Part shown: piece by piece, positions 1-12,100 of the stretch
How positions within the stretch are numbered: position 1 is the first letter of the stretch
Layout of the letters: each line of letters starts with the position of its first letter
From: Plakobranchus ocellatus
Lineage: Eukaryota > Mollusca > Gastropoda > Plakobranchidae
Length of the DNA: 37,476 nucleotides
Assembly: GCA_019648995.1 (NCBI GenBank)
Contig: BLXT01006930.1
Location: 375,689-413,164 of the forward strand
Direction: 5' to 3'
Notes under the pieces: model-generated
Seen by the model: only the letters and a program-made list of their open reading frames with translations
What the model was told of the DNA's origin: nothing
Databases searched by the model: none
Translations under genes and position numbers: made by a program

Positions 1-1754
1 CACTCACACACACACAGAGTTGGAGGTGGATCTGCAATACAGGAAATCAAGGAACAGATCCCAGAAAATCTTGCCGTATGGAGTATCTACTCAGAACCTT
101 TTTTTTTATATACATGGCTAGCACACTGATGTTACAGATGTGCACGCGGGATCTAAACTAAAGATGCGATACATGAGATCCACGATATTGTAGGAAATTA
201 ATGAAATTGTTAGGGTTTTTTTTTTTTTGCCATGAGTCTTAAATCTCAACACTTCCCCATTTTTATTCCGACGAGTGGTATCAAGAATTCATGCAAAGTG
301 CTTTCCCAGTGGATACACAACGCCCTCGTGGCCATGATTCAAGGCTCTGACTGATGTTTATCCCTAAGATCTTTAGGTCCTCATGCTGTGGCAGCCATGC
401 CATACACAGCCGGCACTGTGGTTCATTATGATGCACAGACTTGTGTATGCCCCTAACATAATTAGGTCCCCATAGAATTCAGCTATACTGACTCGTTTTG
501 TACAGTAGTTTGTAGAGCCTTTACTGAAGACCAGCTTCTCCAAATTACCTCGCAGCATTGGTAATGCACAGTGCGCGGGCCAAGATAGGTGCGTTTGTGT
601 ATATTGAAACAGTATTTAAAACGTACAGACGTTCTTCGATCTTCTTTTTTATTAGCACATAGGCTCCCCATAAAGAAGTGAGCAAGGAGAAGTATGTAGA
701 TGGATAAGACTAATCCTAACGAAATCTGTAACGGACACAAGAATTTCCAAAGCTCACGGCGCATGGGCGGCAACGTCTCCGCCTGCAGCCACAGACACAG
801 AGATTCCATTCGTGTTACAGGCCGCTGGCTAGTCCAGTGGCACCACATTTTTGTAGAGTTTTGGAACAGATCAGCACTAGTACTGAATCGCTAGAGATAG
901 TTCCTCCTTTGCTGCCCCTCTATGTCAGATTCGAAGTCTGTCTCACACTTAGGTCTTAGGTGAACTCCTCGATTATTAAATAGGACAACAGAATTGATAA
1001 ATGATACGACTTAAACCTGTGAACTAAAATACAATTGTGGTCCGGTCGCTCTGTGAATAATTATTCTGGGGGTTGAAATGGCCTCCTTACCCGTTCCCCG
1101 CCAGCGGTTCAGTCCCCCTAAAGTCAGCATGACATAAGCTTTGAGGGGAGGACCGTTCGTTTCACCGAGAACAGGGAAGCTGTCTGTCCGTGTGGGAGCC
1201 ACTGGCCGCCACCAGTGAGAAACAGCTTTCTCATCATAGGGGATCCACAAGTGCACGCACACTGCAGCTCAGAGTAGGTCAGGACGACAGAACCACAAGC
1301 ATACATTTTAATGTACAAATTCTATTAATAATGAACTATCGACTAACGTATACCCATCATATGAAACAATATTGACACCACAATGATCAAAACTAAATGC
1401 TACAACGCTAAAGTCATCTTAAAAAAAAAGTTGATGCACTTCCATCATTAGCAAAAAAACACAAAAAAGGAAGAGAGAGAGAGAGAAAAAAAAACGACCA
1501 GGAAAAGGTAAATGCGATGAAAGGGGAAGGGGAAACTTTTTAACACAGAGAAAAACAAAAAAATAACGTGGGAATTAATTCACAGGAAGAAAACCAAGAT
1601 CTCGATCGGAAATTAAGTGGGCGAGTCACTGCGCCAAAACTCAACAATATGGTCACGATATTGCCAAGGGGAAATGGGCCGATCTTGTAGAGGTGTTTGC
1701 GCCCGCGGATCTCCTTATTTCCGTCGCATATTTTTGTACGCTTTCAATCTGTAG
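1..1754. other. noncoding, upstream of first recognised GSE1 exon
   Basis: Probably an upstream GSE1 intron or 5' flank. It starts inside a (CA)n tract. The stretch 1600-1760 is locally richer in GC and CG dinucleotides than its surroundings. No open frame here resembles a known protein, and no GSE1 start-codon exon was found. Confidence 0.5.
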
Positions 1755-1853
1755 GGGAAAGTGTCGTAAGTAGCAGCAGTCTCGGGCAAACGCCTTCCTC
1801 AGATCCGTCTCCAACTCCTCTCAATAGCCGTTTGAGTGCTTCAGAAGTGGGCG
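1755..1853 (+). CDS. GSE1: GSE1 exon a (probable first exon in window)
   Basis: An open stretch runs after a pyrimidine-rich acceptor ending TCTGTAG (AG at 1753-1754) and stops at a strong GTGAGT donor at 1854. It reads SSSSLGQTPSSDPSPTPLNS and onward, which recalls human GSE1 TVNPLTPSPLNGAL just before the FAAALRKL motif. It ends with one base of a codon and the next exon supplies exactly two, so the phase fits. No ATG lies in frame between the upstream stop at 1688 and this exon, so it is either an internal exon or the acceptor is placed wrongly. Confidence 0.6.
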
Positions 1854-4800
1854 GTGAGTAATTACGTTTCGAACGACGGTGCCAATCGATATCGATTTGA
1901 TATAATTATACACTGTTTGTATTCAGTTGTCGGAGCATCAGCCTCCCCGAGGGCGAGATCGATAATAACGACTAGATGATATAACCCAGTGTCTCAAATA
2001 AATGGTCGTATATTGTCCATGTTTTCCATGAGGCCGAGGGTTTGCATTGTGTGTGTGTGTGTGTGTGTGTGTGGTATAGATAGAGGACTGGAGAGAGAAA
2101 GCTAGGGTTGGAATAACAAATCGCACCATAGTTTAGCCGCCATGTTAGACGCTTCAAAGTGCGAGGCAACAGAGGCTGAGATCACGGCCTGCTGGCGGGG
2201 GATATAGTGGGGTCTTATGCTTTCTCAACTCCTCGGTAGTTCCTCAGTGCTCGGGCACGGACTGGTTCGGAGAATCAGTCACTGAAACCTATGTTGAAAT
2301 ACATGTATACAGAGAAGGGTTGAGCTACGGAGAGGAGTGCACCATTCCTCTCCCGGCAAATACACACATTAAATGTTGCCATAACAAGTGACTTAAGGGA
2401 AAGAAAAATTAAAAGTAAGTAATATCCTTTGGCTGTTCATCCCTGTTGCTTCATAAGTCTAGATTGAGTAGAAAAGTACCTAAACACCTAAAAACAAATA
2501 TTTTGAAGGTTTTGCAAAACAATTGTCTGGCTTAGAAGAAGATTGTAGCTAAAAAAAATATCTAGATTAATATTTTTTCCCCCAAAATCTTTATTATTTA
2601 TTTTTATCATTAAATCAAAGGTTCTAAAACCCCATTCTCTTCTGCGTCCAAAGTAATCAAATGAACTTTCAGCAACTGACTTAAGTCAAGGATAACTTAC
2701 CCTTTCTTCTTCTCCCAGGTGCCCCAAGTGCCTCCAAGCCTCTTATACCTGTACCAGGCTCGCCTCACACGGAGATGGGCAAGGTTCCACCCAAGACTGC
2801 CACTGTGCCTCCACTGAACCACCATGCAGGCAGCAACACGGCTGGTGGAGGTGGCAGCAACAGCAACGCCCCCATGAGAACATCCGGCTTTGCTGCAGCT
2901 CTCAGGAAACTCGCCCATCAGGCTAAAGACTCCTCAGGTTGGTTAATGACCATCTGTTACAGAACTTACACGTAGCACGTTCCCTCCTGTACAATAATCC
3001 CGTATATTATGACCTCTTTGCTTTTGCCTTTAGCATCTGCCTGCTAGCAGTTCAGTTTTTGCATACAAAAAACCTATCAGGCCAAAGTCTCAGTAGAGGG
3101 CTCAAATTGGCATCTAGCAGGGGAAAATATATTTTTGCACTAGCTATAATTTTTTTTACAAAATCCATTTCACATACTACTGAAGATGTATCTCTCAACT
3201 TAATTCCCAACCACAGTTATGGTTATTTTCATCATCTTTAACTTTTCCAACCATATCTTGCGATAAGAATTGGTTACATTGTATTTTCCAATGACTGTTT
3301 TCTATCTGTGTAAAATAAAACCTTAACTTCTCCTTGGTTTTTCAATGCAGATGATCCAAGCCTTAAGCAGACTAGCTCCCCACCAGACAACCATAGTCCA
3401 CGTGACTTGACCCACAAGGTCAGAGGTCAAGGTTCAGCTCAGCTTAGCTTCCCCTCTTGGCCTCTGAGCTCAGCTCCTGTTGTTACGATCGCCCCAACCC
3501 AGACCCACGCACCTGCTCATCAGCATCACAGGGGAAGGGTGAGCTGGTTGCTGTTGTTGTTGTGAATATGCTAGTTTTGCTCAGGATGGTTGCTGGAGAC
3601 ACTTCATTTTGAAGATTTATGTTGATGATATCAGCAGTTCAGGGAATAATCAGTAATTAGTAATGGTATTTATCTTCGTAATGATAATGGTGGTGGAGGT
3701 TGTGGTGGCAACAGCGATGACAATGGTGATGATAATGGCAAAGGTGATAATGAAAATGTTAGTCTCCCCCCCCCATTTTGCTTTTGTCAACAGAAACGGT
3801 ACTTTTGTATATGTCTTCTCCCTTGTGTTTCCTTCCCTGTACTAGAATCATGACAGGCTTCCTTCGGCTTTGAGTGGGAACAGCTCTTCGTACGAGCACC
3901 AGCAGCATCACTCTCATCCCCAACACCCTCACCATAGAGACCACCTACAACAGCAGCAGCAGCAACATCATCATCATCACTCTGTCAGCCCCAGCAGCAA
4001 GCTAGATGGTAGGGAAGCAAACAGCCATCATCATCGGCAGACTCCTCTCTCCTCACATGCAAGAGAAGATGATCGCGGCAGTAGAAGCTCCTCAAGAGTG
4101 TAAGTAGAGTTAGTTGGTTTGCAATATCCCTAAGGAAGAATTCTCCTTATTTAAGTTTATTGTGAGCAATTAAAAAAAAAAAAAGACAAATTTTGAATTT
4201 CCTTCTTCTTTTTTTAAAAAAATGTTTTTAACTACATAAAAAATTTATTCAGCGGCACAGGATCTATTTGCTGTTTTCACTTTACAAAACTCAAAGAAGT
4301 GTGTCATTTGGACTAATTCTTGGCAACTTTTACTCATCATATGGCACCACAGTCCATGATTTTGTTGCCCTCGATTGTAGTTAAGGGTCTATAAATAATC
4401 CTGATGGTTTTTTTTTGTGTATTTTTTTATAAATAGTTGATCCCGGGATTCGTTTATGCTGAGAGAGAGATAAGTAGAAAGATAAATTTATTGGCCTCAA
4501 AGAAATCCTGCCTCTATGATGAACGTGAAACGATTTTGCTTTCTAAATTTCTTACCGATAAAGCCCTTGATTTTGAGCACAGGCAATCTCAGTTCATTAT
4601 GAATGTTTTTTTTTTTTTTTAGGGTAAGCTTTAAATAGTGTTAGCTTTTGTTCTCTTATGAGACTTAATTTTCAGGCTTGTTGGACTACTATATTTTAGA
4701 GCTGCCAATCTTACCAATTTAATGGATAATTAACCGTTTTGGTTTATTTTTATCTTAAATTTGGGAAAATACTGATCTCCTGATTTAGCAGGAAAAAAAA

Positions 4801-6128
4801 AAAATATATATATATATTTTAATATATAGTGTTTTTGTTTGCGAGTTTCATTGCGAGTTATTAGGTCATCGTGGAACAAATTCTTATCCTGAAGATCTTT
4901 TAGCCATATCAATACTGGGCTGAATAATAGTATACAGTATTAGTAAAGTAGACTATGCTAAAGGACGAACATTTTGTGACTACAATACTAAATAAACTGA
5001 GAGGAGTTCATGCTCACCAATAAACCTAGGCCATTTTGTTGGCTGCCGATATACCGGTGGACAGGGCTCAAAAGGTTAATCAGTTGACGTTTGTAATAGA
5101 GCCAAGTGCCAAGAAAGTGCAGCGCAGGCAGAACTATTGATAGGAATGTACACCAAGGGGGAAGTTCCTTAATTCCTTTAGCTTAGGGATACCTTTAATG
5201 TGACTGTGAATATATTCCACATATACTGACTTTTTCACAAATCTATTGATTTTTTGGTTTTTAAACTAACTCCTGATTGTCTGTCCATTCATAGTGGCAA
5301 TATGATGATGCAATATTTCATAATTAATTATGTTTCTTTTGATTGTCCAGATACTTTCAGTTGTATTTTTGATAACGATTTACTTTACCTGAAATTAGCT
5401 ACAATCTATAAAATAATGATCTTGTAAAATGTTTCATCTTCAAAATATTTATTTTTCAAATTTTTTTTTTATTTTTTTTTTTAAAGTTTGAAAGAAGAAT
5501 TGCATGCATCTTGGCACAAAATCATTCAAAGTGCCCTTGCTCAGTTTTCAGCAAACCAAAAACTCGTGGGAAAGAATCATAGATCAAAGTGTGATTCTTG
5601 ACCTATTTCAGTTGATTTCAGGACATTGGTGTTTTTCATTAGGCAGACTCCAAAATAATCCCTCACCCAATCTTCCCCATCACAGAACACCTCAAGCGGC
5701 CACTTCACCTCCAACCAGCAGCAGCTTCAACCTCTCAAGCCAAAGCTTGGCCAGCCATACGCTTACAAACCCAGCGCTGTCCAGTCATGGACTGACCAGG
5801 GAGGCGTTAGATCTGTATGCGCGGGGTTTTCCTGGCTACAGGCCTGAAGATGAGGCCCTAGCCCGCCTGGGGCTGGCTGGACTACCCTATGGGATTGACC
5901 CAGCTGCGTATGCTGCATATGCTGCGGCAGCTGCTGCATACCACCCTGCTCTCCTCCAGCAGCAGGCAGCATTAGCTGCTCACAGCCCATACAGGTATGG
6001 TAGCTCTGATAGGGGTATAGAACTATCACTCTCTGAGCCTTACAGTTTTTTGATTTAGGTTTTCCTTTTTCTTTGCTCTCTATCATATTAATAATTATTA
6101 CTATTAGTATTGTTGTTATTATTGTCAC

Positions 6129-6165
<37 letters not shown>

Positions 6166-9100
6166 ACAATAATTACTGTTGTTGTTTACTTATTAATTTA
6201 AGGATTTATTTATTTATCATAATTATCATCATCATTATTATTACACTGTCTTTGTTTTATAATCTTTGTCCGTATCTATCAGTCTTATCCCCCCTCTTCT
6301 CTCTCTGTTTCTCTCACTAAGAGGACTCTTTTTTTGAAGATATGATTCATGTGCGGATAAAGGCTTCTTTGCAAGATGCTGCATTTCATTGAGGTGAATC
6401 CCAATTTTATCCATCCATCCAATTATTTTCTCATCTCTAGACACATGTATTCATCATGAAGCATAAATTCACAAGCATTGCGTAAGCTCCTCTTGCATGT
6501 CTCCAGATTTGATGACCCACTGCTGCTGGAGCGCTACCGACTTCTCCAAGCTTCATCCCCTTACCTGCCTTTCCCTGGGCTCGCAGGGCTGTCGTCCCTC
6601 GCTGGTCTAGGCTTGCACCCAACTCTAGCTGCTGCTGCTGCAGCGGCTGCACCACAGTTCCCTGGTGGCTCCCTCCCTCCCCCTGAGCTTCTTCAGCGGT
6701 ATCCACACCCCTATCTGGGGGCAGCAGCAGCAGCAGCGGCAGGGGCAGGGCAGCAGCACCGCTTGCTGGATCCTCTGCTAGACCCAAGACTTGCCATGCT
6801 TGAGAGGTATGTGCTGGAGTGCAAGATAGCTCATAAACTGTAGCTGCCAACTCTTTACCAAGGATATTACTTTGAATTTACCAAGCTTAGATTTATATTC
6901 CCAGCCTGCATAGGTGCACCAGAGAGGCACCGACCATTTGTTACTGATTTAAAAAAAAAAATTTTTTTTGAACTTTTGGTCCTCTCCTTGTTTGTACTAT
7001 TTATTTTACATGTATGAACATCCACTTAAAGTATTGTGAATCCACTAACAACACCAGAAAAACAAAAAGCGATTAACTATATGTAAATATAACTGAGGAT
7101 AAAAGTGCTGAGAATGTGCCTATGGAAAACAGCGCATCTTCTTGTATTAGTTTTGTTGTTGTTTTTTTAATTATTCTAAAATCTATATTCTTCATTTTGT
7201 AAAATTCTAGGCTTTCATTTTTCTAGGTTGGAAGCGTTGCTTACATGAAAAAGAAAATGATTAGTAGTCAAAAAATACCCCAATTAGATATTTCTTAAAA
7301 GAATTCGGTTACTTGATAAAAAGATAAAGAGTTTAGAGCTGTTTTGAAATCATTCTCTTGTTTTTTTGTTTTTTTTATTTTTAAGAAGCCGCCTCGAGGA
7401 AGAGAAAGTGCGAGAGCTGCAGGAGAGTGAGAGAGGGCGTGATGAGAGAAGAAAACAATTGGCAGCCAACAACAGCAGCAGCAGCAGCAGCAAACGAGAA
7501 TCGAGAGAACCTGGTGAGAGGGAGCCTACAAGGCATCACAGCCATGATAGCCGCAGTGCTGGTATCACCGAGTCTTCTGCTGCGTGCTACGACAGAACTC
7601 TTCATGGATTCTCCTCCCAGGAAGCAGCACTTCAAAGGCAGCTGTTGGATCAAAGAGAGGGCAAAGGCCAGGCGCCTCATCTCCAACATGGCAAGTCTAG
7701 CTTCTTAGGTTATTACTGAGGAGAAATAGTGCGTAGAATTAAAATGCATGTGGGTGAAAATGCCTTTGAACGTGTTAGAAAAAGGTTAAACTTTATGTAA
7801 ACCACTTGGTGAATTTTATGCAGTAAGAAATGAGGAGGAATATGTGTGTAAAATTATTTTTTGGAGGAAAATAATTTTATCAACCTGATTAATTACAAGG
7901 CTATATTTTATTGACTTTTTTTTTTTGTGCAGAGGAAGGCAAATCTGCTTCAAGAGCAAAATTATTTAAATTCTGTGAGTGCAGCCGAATTTTAGCTGTA
8001 AGTTTGTGGTTGTAGAAAAAAATGTGGGGCTAAGTTTTCTGATATATTTTTACTCTGAGGAGAATTTAACCCTTTTTGTTCTGAATTTGATTTTCAAATT
8101 AAAATTGTAAAGTGATTCCACCCACTAACTTTTAATTTTTTTTTTTTTATATCCAGAATTGGAGGTATTAAAGCATGGAAGATCAAATCACTGCAAGGTT
8201 CAAAATCTATTCCTTTCTTAATCTTTTTGTTTTTTTTGTTAAACAGATCACAAAAGCTACGCGAATGACCGTGTGTACAGAGATTCTAGGGCTCACCATC
8301 AGAGCCCAAAGGACCCTTATGTTAGACCTGAGGCAACCAGTGATTCTTACTCAAGGCGTGACGTCGGCAAAGATTCCCAGAGGAGCAGCAAGTATTCCCC
8401 CCACAACAGCTACACACATATCATAAAGCCATATGACAGGGTATGTCAGATAAGTGTTTGATGGGAATAACAAGGAAAAATGACAAGTTAAAGGGGGATC
8501 CTCATAATTATCTTGAGATGAGAGAACTGAGGAACCTTACAGAAAATTGGAGTAGTATGTCCTTATTATATTTATCACTAAAAAAGAAAAAAAAAAGGTA
8601 ACAAAAAACTTGACTTAATGTGCATGCTAAAGTATCTCTTCATTTGCAATCCTGTTTTAATCAAATAATATAGAAATATATATACATATTTTTTTTAAGA
8701 CAATCAGTTTTTGACTTCTGCAAAGCTCATCTCTGTATAGTATTAGAAGAATGAGATTTGGATACTTTCATCTTGTGTCATGCATTGAAATATAATTTTG
8801 TTATGTCTGTGTCATGCATTGAGATATAATTTTGTAATGTCTGTGTGCGTATGTGTGTGTGTAGATGGTGGACCAGCAACTGTCACAAGGAGATTCAGCA
8901 GTCAGTGGCAGGCGTGTCCATGATTCACTACAGGACAGGCAGGGCAAGCCTTCTGTGTTGGGTGTGGAACCATCCACTCCAACTGGAGACAGGCTTCAGC
9001 CCCAGCTATTGTCTCCTACACTGCAAAGACCCTGGTCCTCAGCTTCATCTGCATCCTCCTCATCTCACCACAACCATCGGCATCCTCATCATCATCATTA

Positions 9101-12100
9101 TCAGCCTCAACAGCAGCAGCAGCAGCACTCTACACCAGTAGCACAGCCAAGCAAGGAGCGATCAAGCTCGGATTTTTTCAGGCCTTTTGATGACCATGTG
9201 GACAAAGGCAATACGCGGGATTTAAGGCAAACACCTGAGGTTGGCTGTGGTAGGGAAAGGGGTGAAGATCCCAGAGTTTCATCTGTATCATCGTTACCCT
9301 CTCCACATCACTACTCCCAAACATTAGTGCCTGAATCAAGCACCAACTGCAGTCCCTACAAGTCTCCGTTCTCTGCCAATATCTTGTCTGTCCCATCGGT
9401 CAAGGTGCACCCCCAGCCCTGGGTGCCTCTGTCTGCTCCTCACAGCAGTAACCCTCACCAGATGCTTTCATCATCACCAACACCATTGTCCTCATCTTTA
9501 TCCTCGACATTTCCATCTTCATCATCTGTAACACTGCCATCAAGAGAGGGTCCACCCCCACTGTTGCCTACACTGCAGCCCTCAGCAATGGTCAGCGAGA
9601 TCACCCCCACTGGGGACAATGTTAACACAAACCCCTTCATGCCAACCATCACGCGCTTCATAACAGACAGGATTGAAAGGTTTGACTTCAAGAGCCTTGC
9701 TCGGGAGTGCACGGCCTCTGCTGCTACCGACGCGAAGAGCCAGCCATCCACTGACCCCTCCATGACAACTGCAAACCCGAAACACCCAGTCAGCAAACTG
9801 GACAGGCGGGAGGCCGCTTTTAAAGTGCAGAAGAGAAAGAGGAGGCTGGGATTGGATGCAGAAAGTTTGACATCCTCCTTTATCCTGAGTGGAGAGGAAT
9901 GTGGAGATGAGGAGGAAGAGAGTATGATGACCCGCTTGACCATGCTTACTCGTGCCTCACCCATCCCGCTGGATGACAGACCAGCTAAATTAAACCTTCT
10001 GGAGTACCTGGGTTTGACCACTGGCAAGAGGAAAAGAGGTGAGAAAACTTTCTTCTTGTTTTTTTCTAAGATGTTATAGAATGCTTATTCTTTAAGCCCC
10101 AATGCAGTGGGAGTAGTGGAATATCAAATAACATCATTAGAAATAAAAATGAAGCTGTAGAGAACTGGTCTGTTCGTAACTGGAAGTTGGCATATTTACT
10201 TGCATGAGGCACATTTCTTCAAAATCAAGAGTTCCATCACATTTTGTCACTACACAGTAAATTGTTGTTATCATAAGCAAGCTTGTTAGTGTAGTAGTAT
10301 GAGAAAACTCACAATGGGATGCCAGGCTTGTGTCAGTGCTGTTTTAATTATAAAGATGAAGTCATTAGAAAGAAAAATAAAGCAAAATGTTGACAAATAA
10401 TAATGTCTTGATTATGGCAAAAAATCTGAAAATAGTGTTTTTGCAGAAAGGAAAGGTTTTCATGCTGCCAGCTATTTCTCCATTTTGAAGGGTGCAAAAT
10501 TAAATGATATAACATAAGAGGAATTAAATTTGGAGCAACAAGAATCATTATATACTTTGTATTAAATTTTCTGACCAGGAAACTTCAAATGTTATGGCCT
10601 GATTCTGTACGCATCTGATCATGCTCAGGAACTTGAGAGATAATTTGAGCATGTTATTCATGCAGCCAAATGAAATGCAATATCGGTATTGTTGAGTGTT
10701 GGGTCTCTGGTTGATGCTATTATTTGAGTTGGTTTCAGCACTAATATGGTGTAGACCTCTAGAAGATTTGTGAGAGATCTTTACACTCTTAATTACTTGA
10801 GTTCATAAACTATTATGAAGTAAACATAAAGTAACCGCAATAAGTTTCACATGTTGTTGAATTTTACGGTGAAATATTTTGTCCTCCTACTGAAGTCCAT
10901 TGTTTTCAAAACCTAAGTTTGTGATTTTAGGCTGTTTTATATTATTTTTTTTTTGTGCTGGTTCTATATGCACATATCGTTTGACATGATGAGTATATTT
11001 GTTTTATAAGAACTGGAGAGTTTTGATTTTGGTGGAACAACACAGAAGGGGGAAGATTCCAACCGTGAGTGTGGCTCCTGGTGCAAGACCCTGTCACTTT
11101 GTCCGCTTTAACACCATAAAAACCCCATTTTCACTTTTCCGTTTATTATAATACTTTTATTTTGTATGAATCAGAGCTGGAAGAAAAGAAAGAGAGACGG
11201 CGACGCCGCAAACTCCGCATGGCAAGCTTGAGTCCCGTGCGGCATAATGTGGACACCACAGAAGTGTTTGTGACCTCCCCCAAGTCACCAATTACTGTGG
11301 CATCCTTTGAAGCTCCCCACAATGGTGTGCAGGCAGGCACAGAGGAGCATTCATCCATCCCAGAGGAGAAAGCAACGTTTTTGGTAGCCATGGGTCTGAG
11401 GCCGCTACCTGGCCATAAGAAAACTGGTAAGCTTCACATGATGGACTTCATAGCACTAATAGAATGGAGAGAGGGGATGTTTGAATACAGTAGCCGAATA
11501 AAATGAGCTGATTTTAAAAAAAAAAGACCCTCAAAATGCTTTATAATGCAGCCTTTCACATAAATAAGTGAAGTAGGTGATGATTTATTAGTTGTTTGGA
11601 GTACCAGTTCTCAATAAATTGGCTATCTCAGGACCAGGGGGGAAAAAAGTTGCTACAGAATTTTTTTTTTAGATATGTTGAAGATTTGAAAACTACATAT
11701 TATTAAGAAATGGAGATGAAAAATAAAATTAGATAAAGATTCCAGAAAAAAAGTCACTTCTCAGAATAAAGCATGGTTGTTTATAAGCTCTATTGAAACA
11801 AACCTTGTCAAGTGCTGTTTATTGGATATTCTACAAACAATTTTGTGATATAATACACATTCTGATTTGGAGTATGTTCTCAATGTATGAATTTGACAGT
11901 GAAAAAAATCTACAACTCTACAATTATTATTTTTCCCACAAAATAGAACTATCGCAGCAAAGGAAATTAGTCGCTCATTTGAGGAAGAAAAACGGATTTG
12001 GAAAGATGAAAGGAGATCAGCATTTACCTGTTGAAGGTAAGATTTGGTTATCTGTTTGCTTCTGCTCTCTCATCTCATTTTTTGCTCCTTCTTTTCTTTG

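Noticed and set aside
483-894. Overlapping open frames on both strands, 121 and 64 codons
   Set aside because: They show no family resemblance or splice context, and composition is that of noncoding DNA.
5504-5646. Open frame extending upstream of GSE1 exon e, with an ATG at 5504
   Set aside because: The acceptor at 5645-5646 restores the split codon from exon d exactly; the upstream part has intron-like composition and no similarity to GSE1. The other AG at 5620-5621 gives the wrong phase.
8157-8197. Exon-like 41-nt segment with a good acceptor (poly-T, ATATCCAG) and an AAG|GTTCAA donor
   Set aside because: Its length is not a multiple of three. Inclusion puts exon h in a frame that stops at about 8424, so it cannot be a coding exon of the main product. 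It could only be a poison exon, which sequence alone cannot show.
9178-10027. Long minus-strand frames opposite GSE1 exon i, up to 190 codons
   Set aside because: They are antisense shadows of a GC-richer coding exon.
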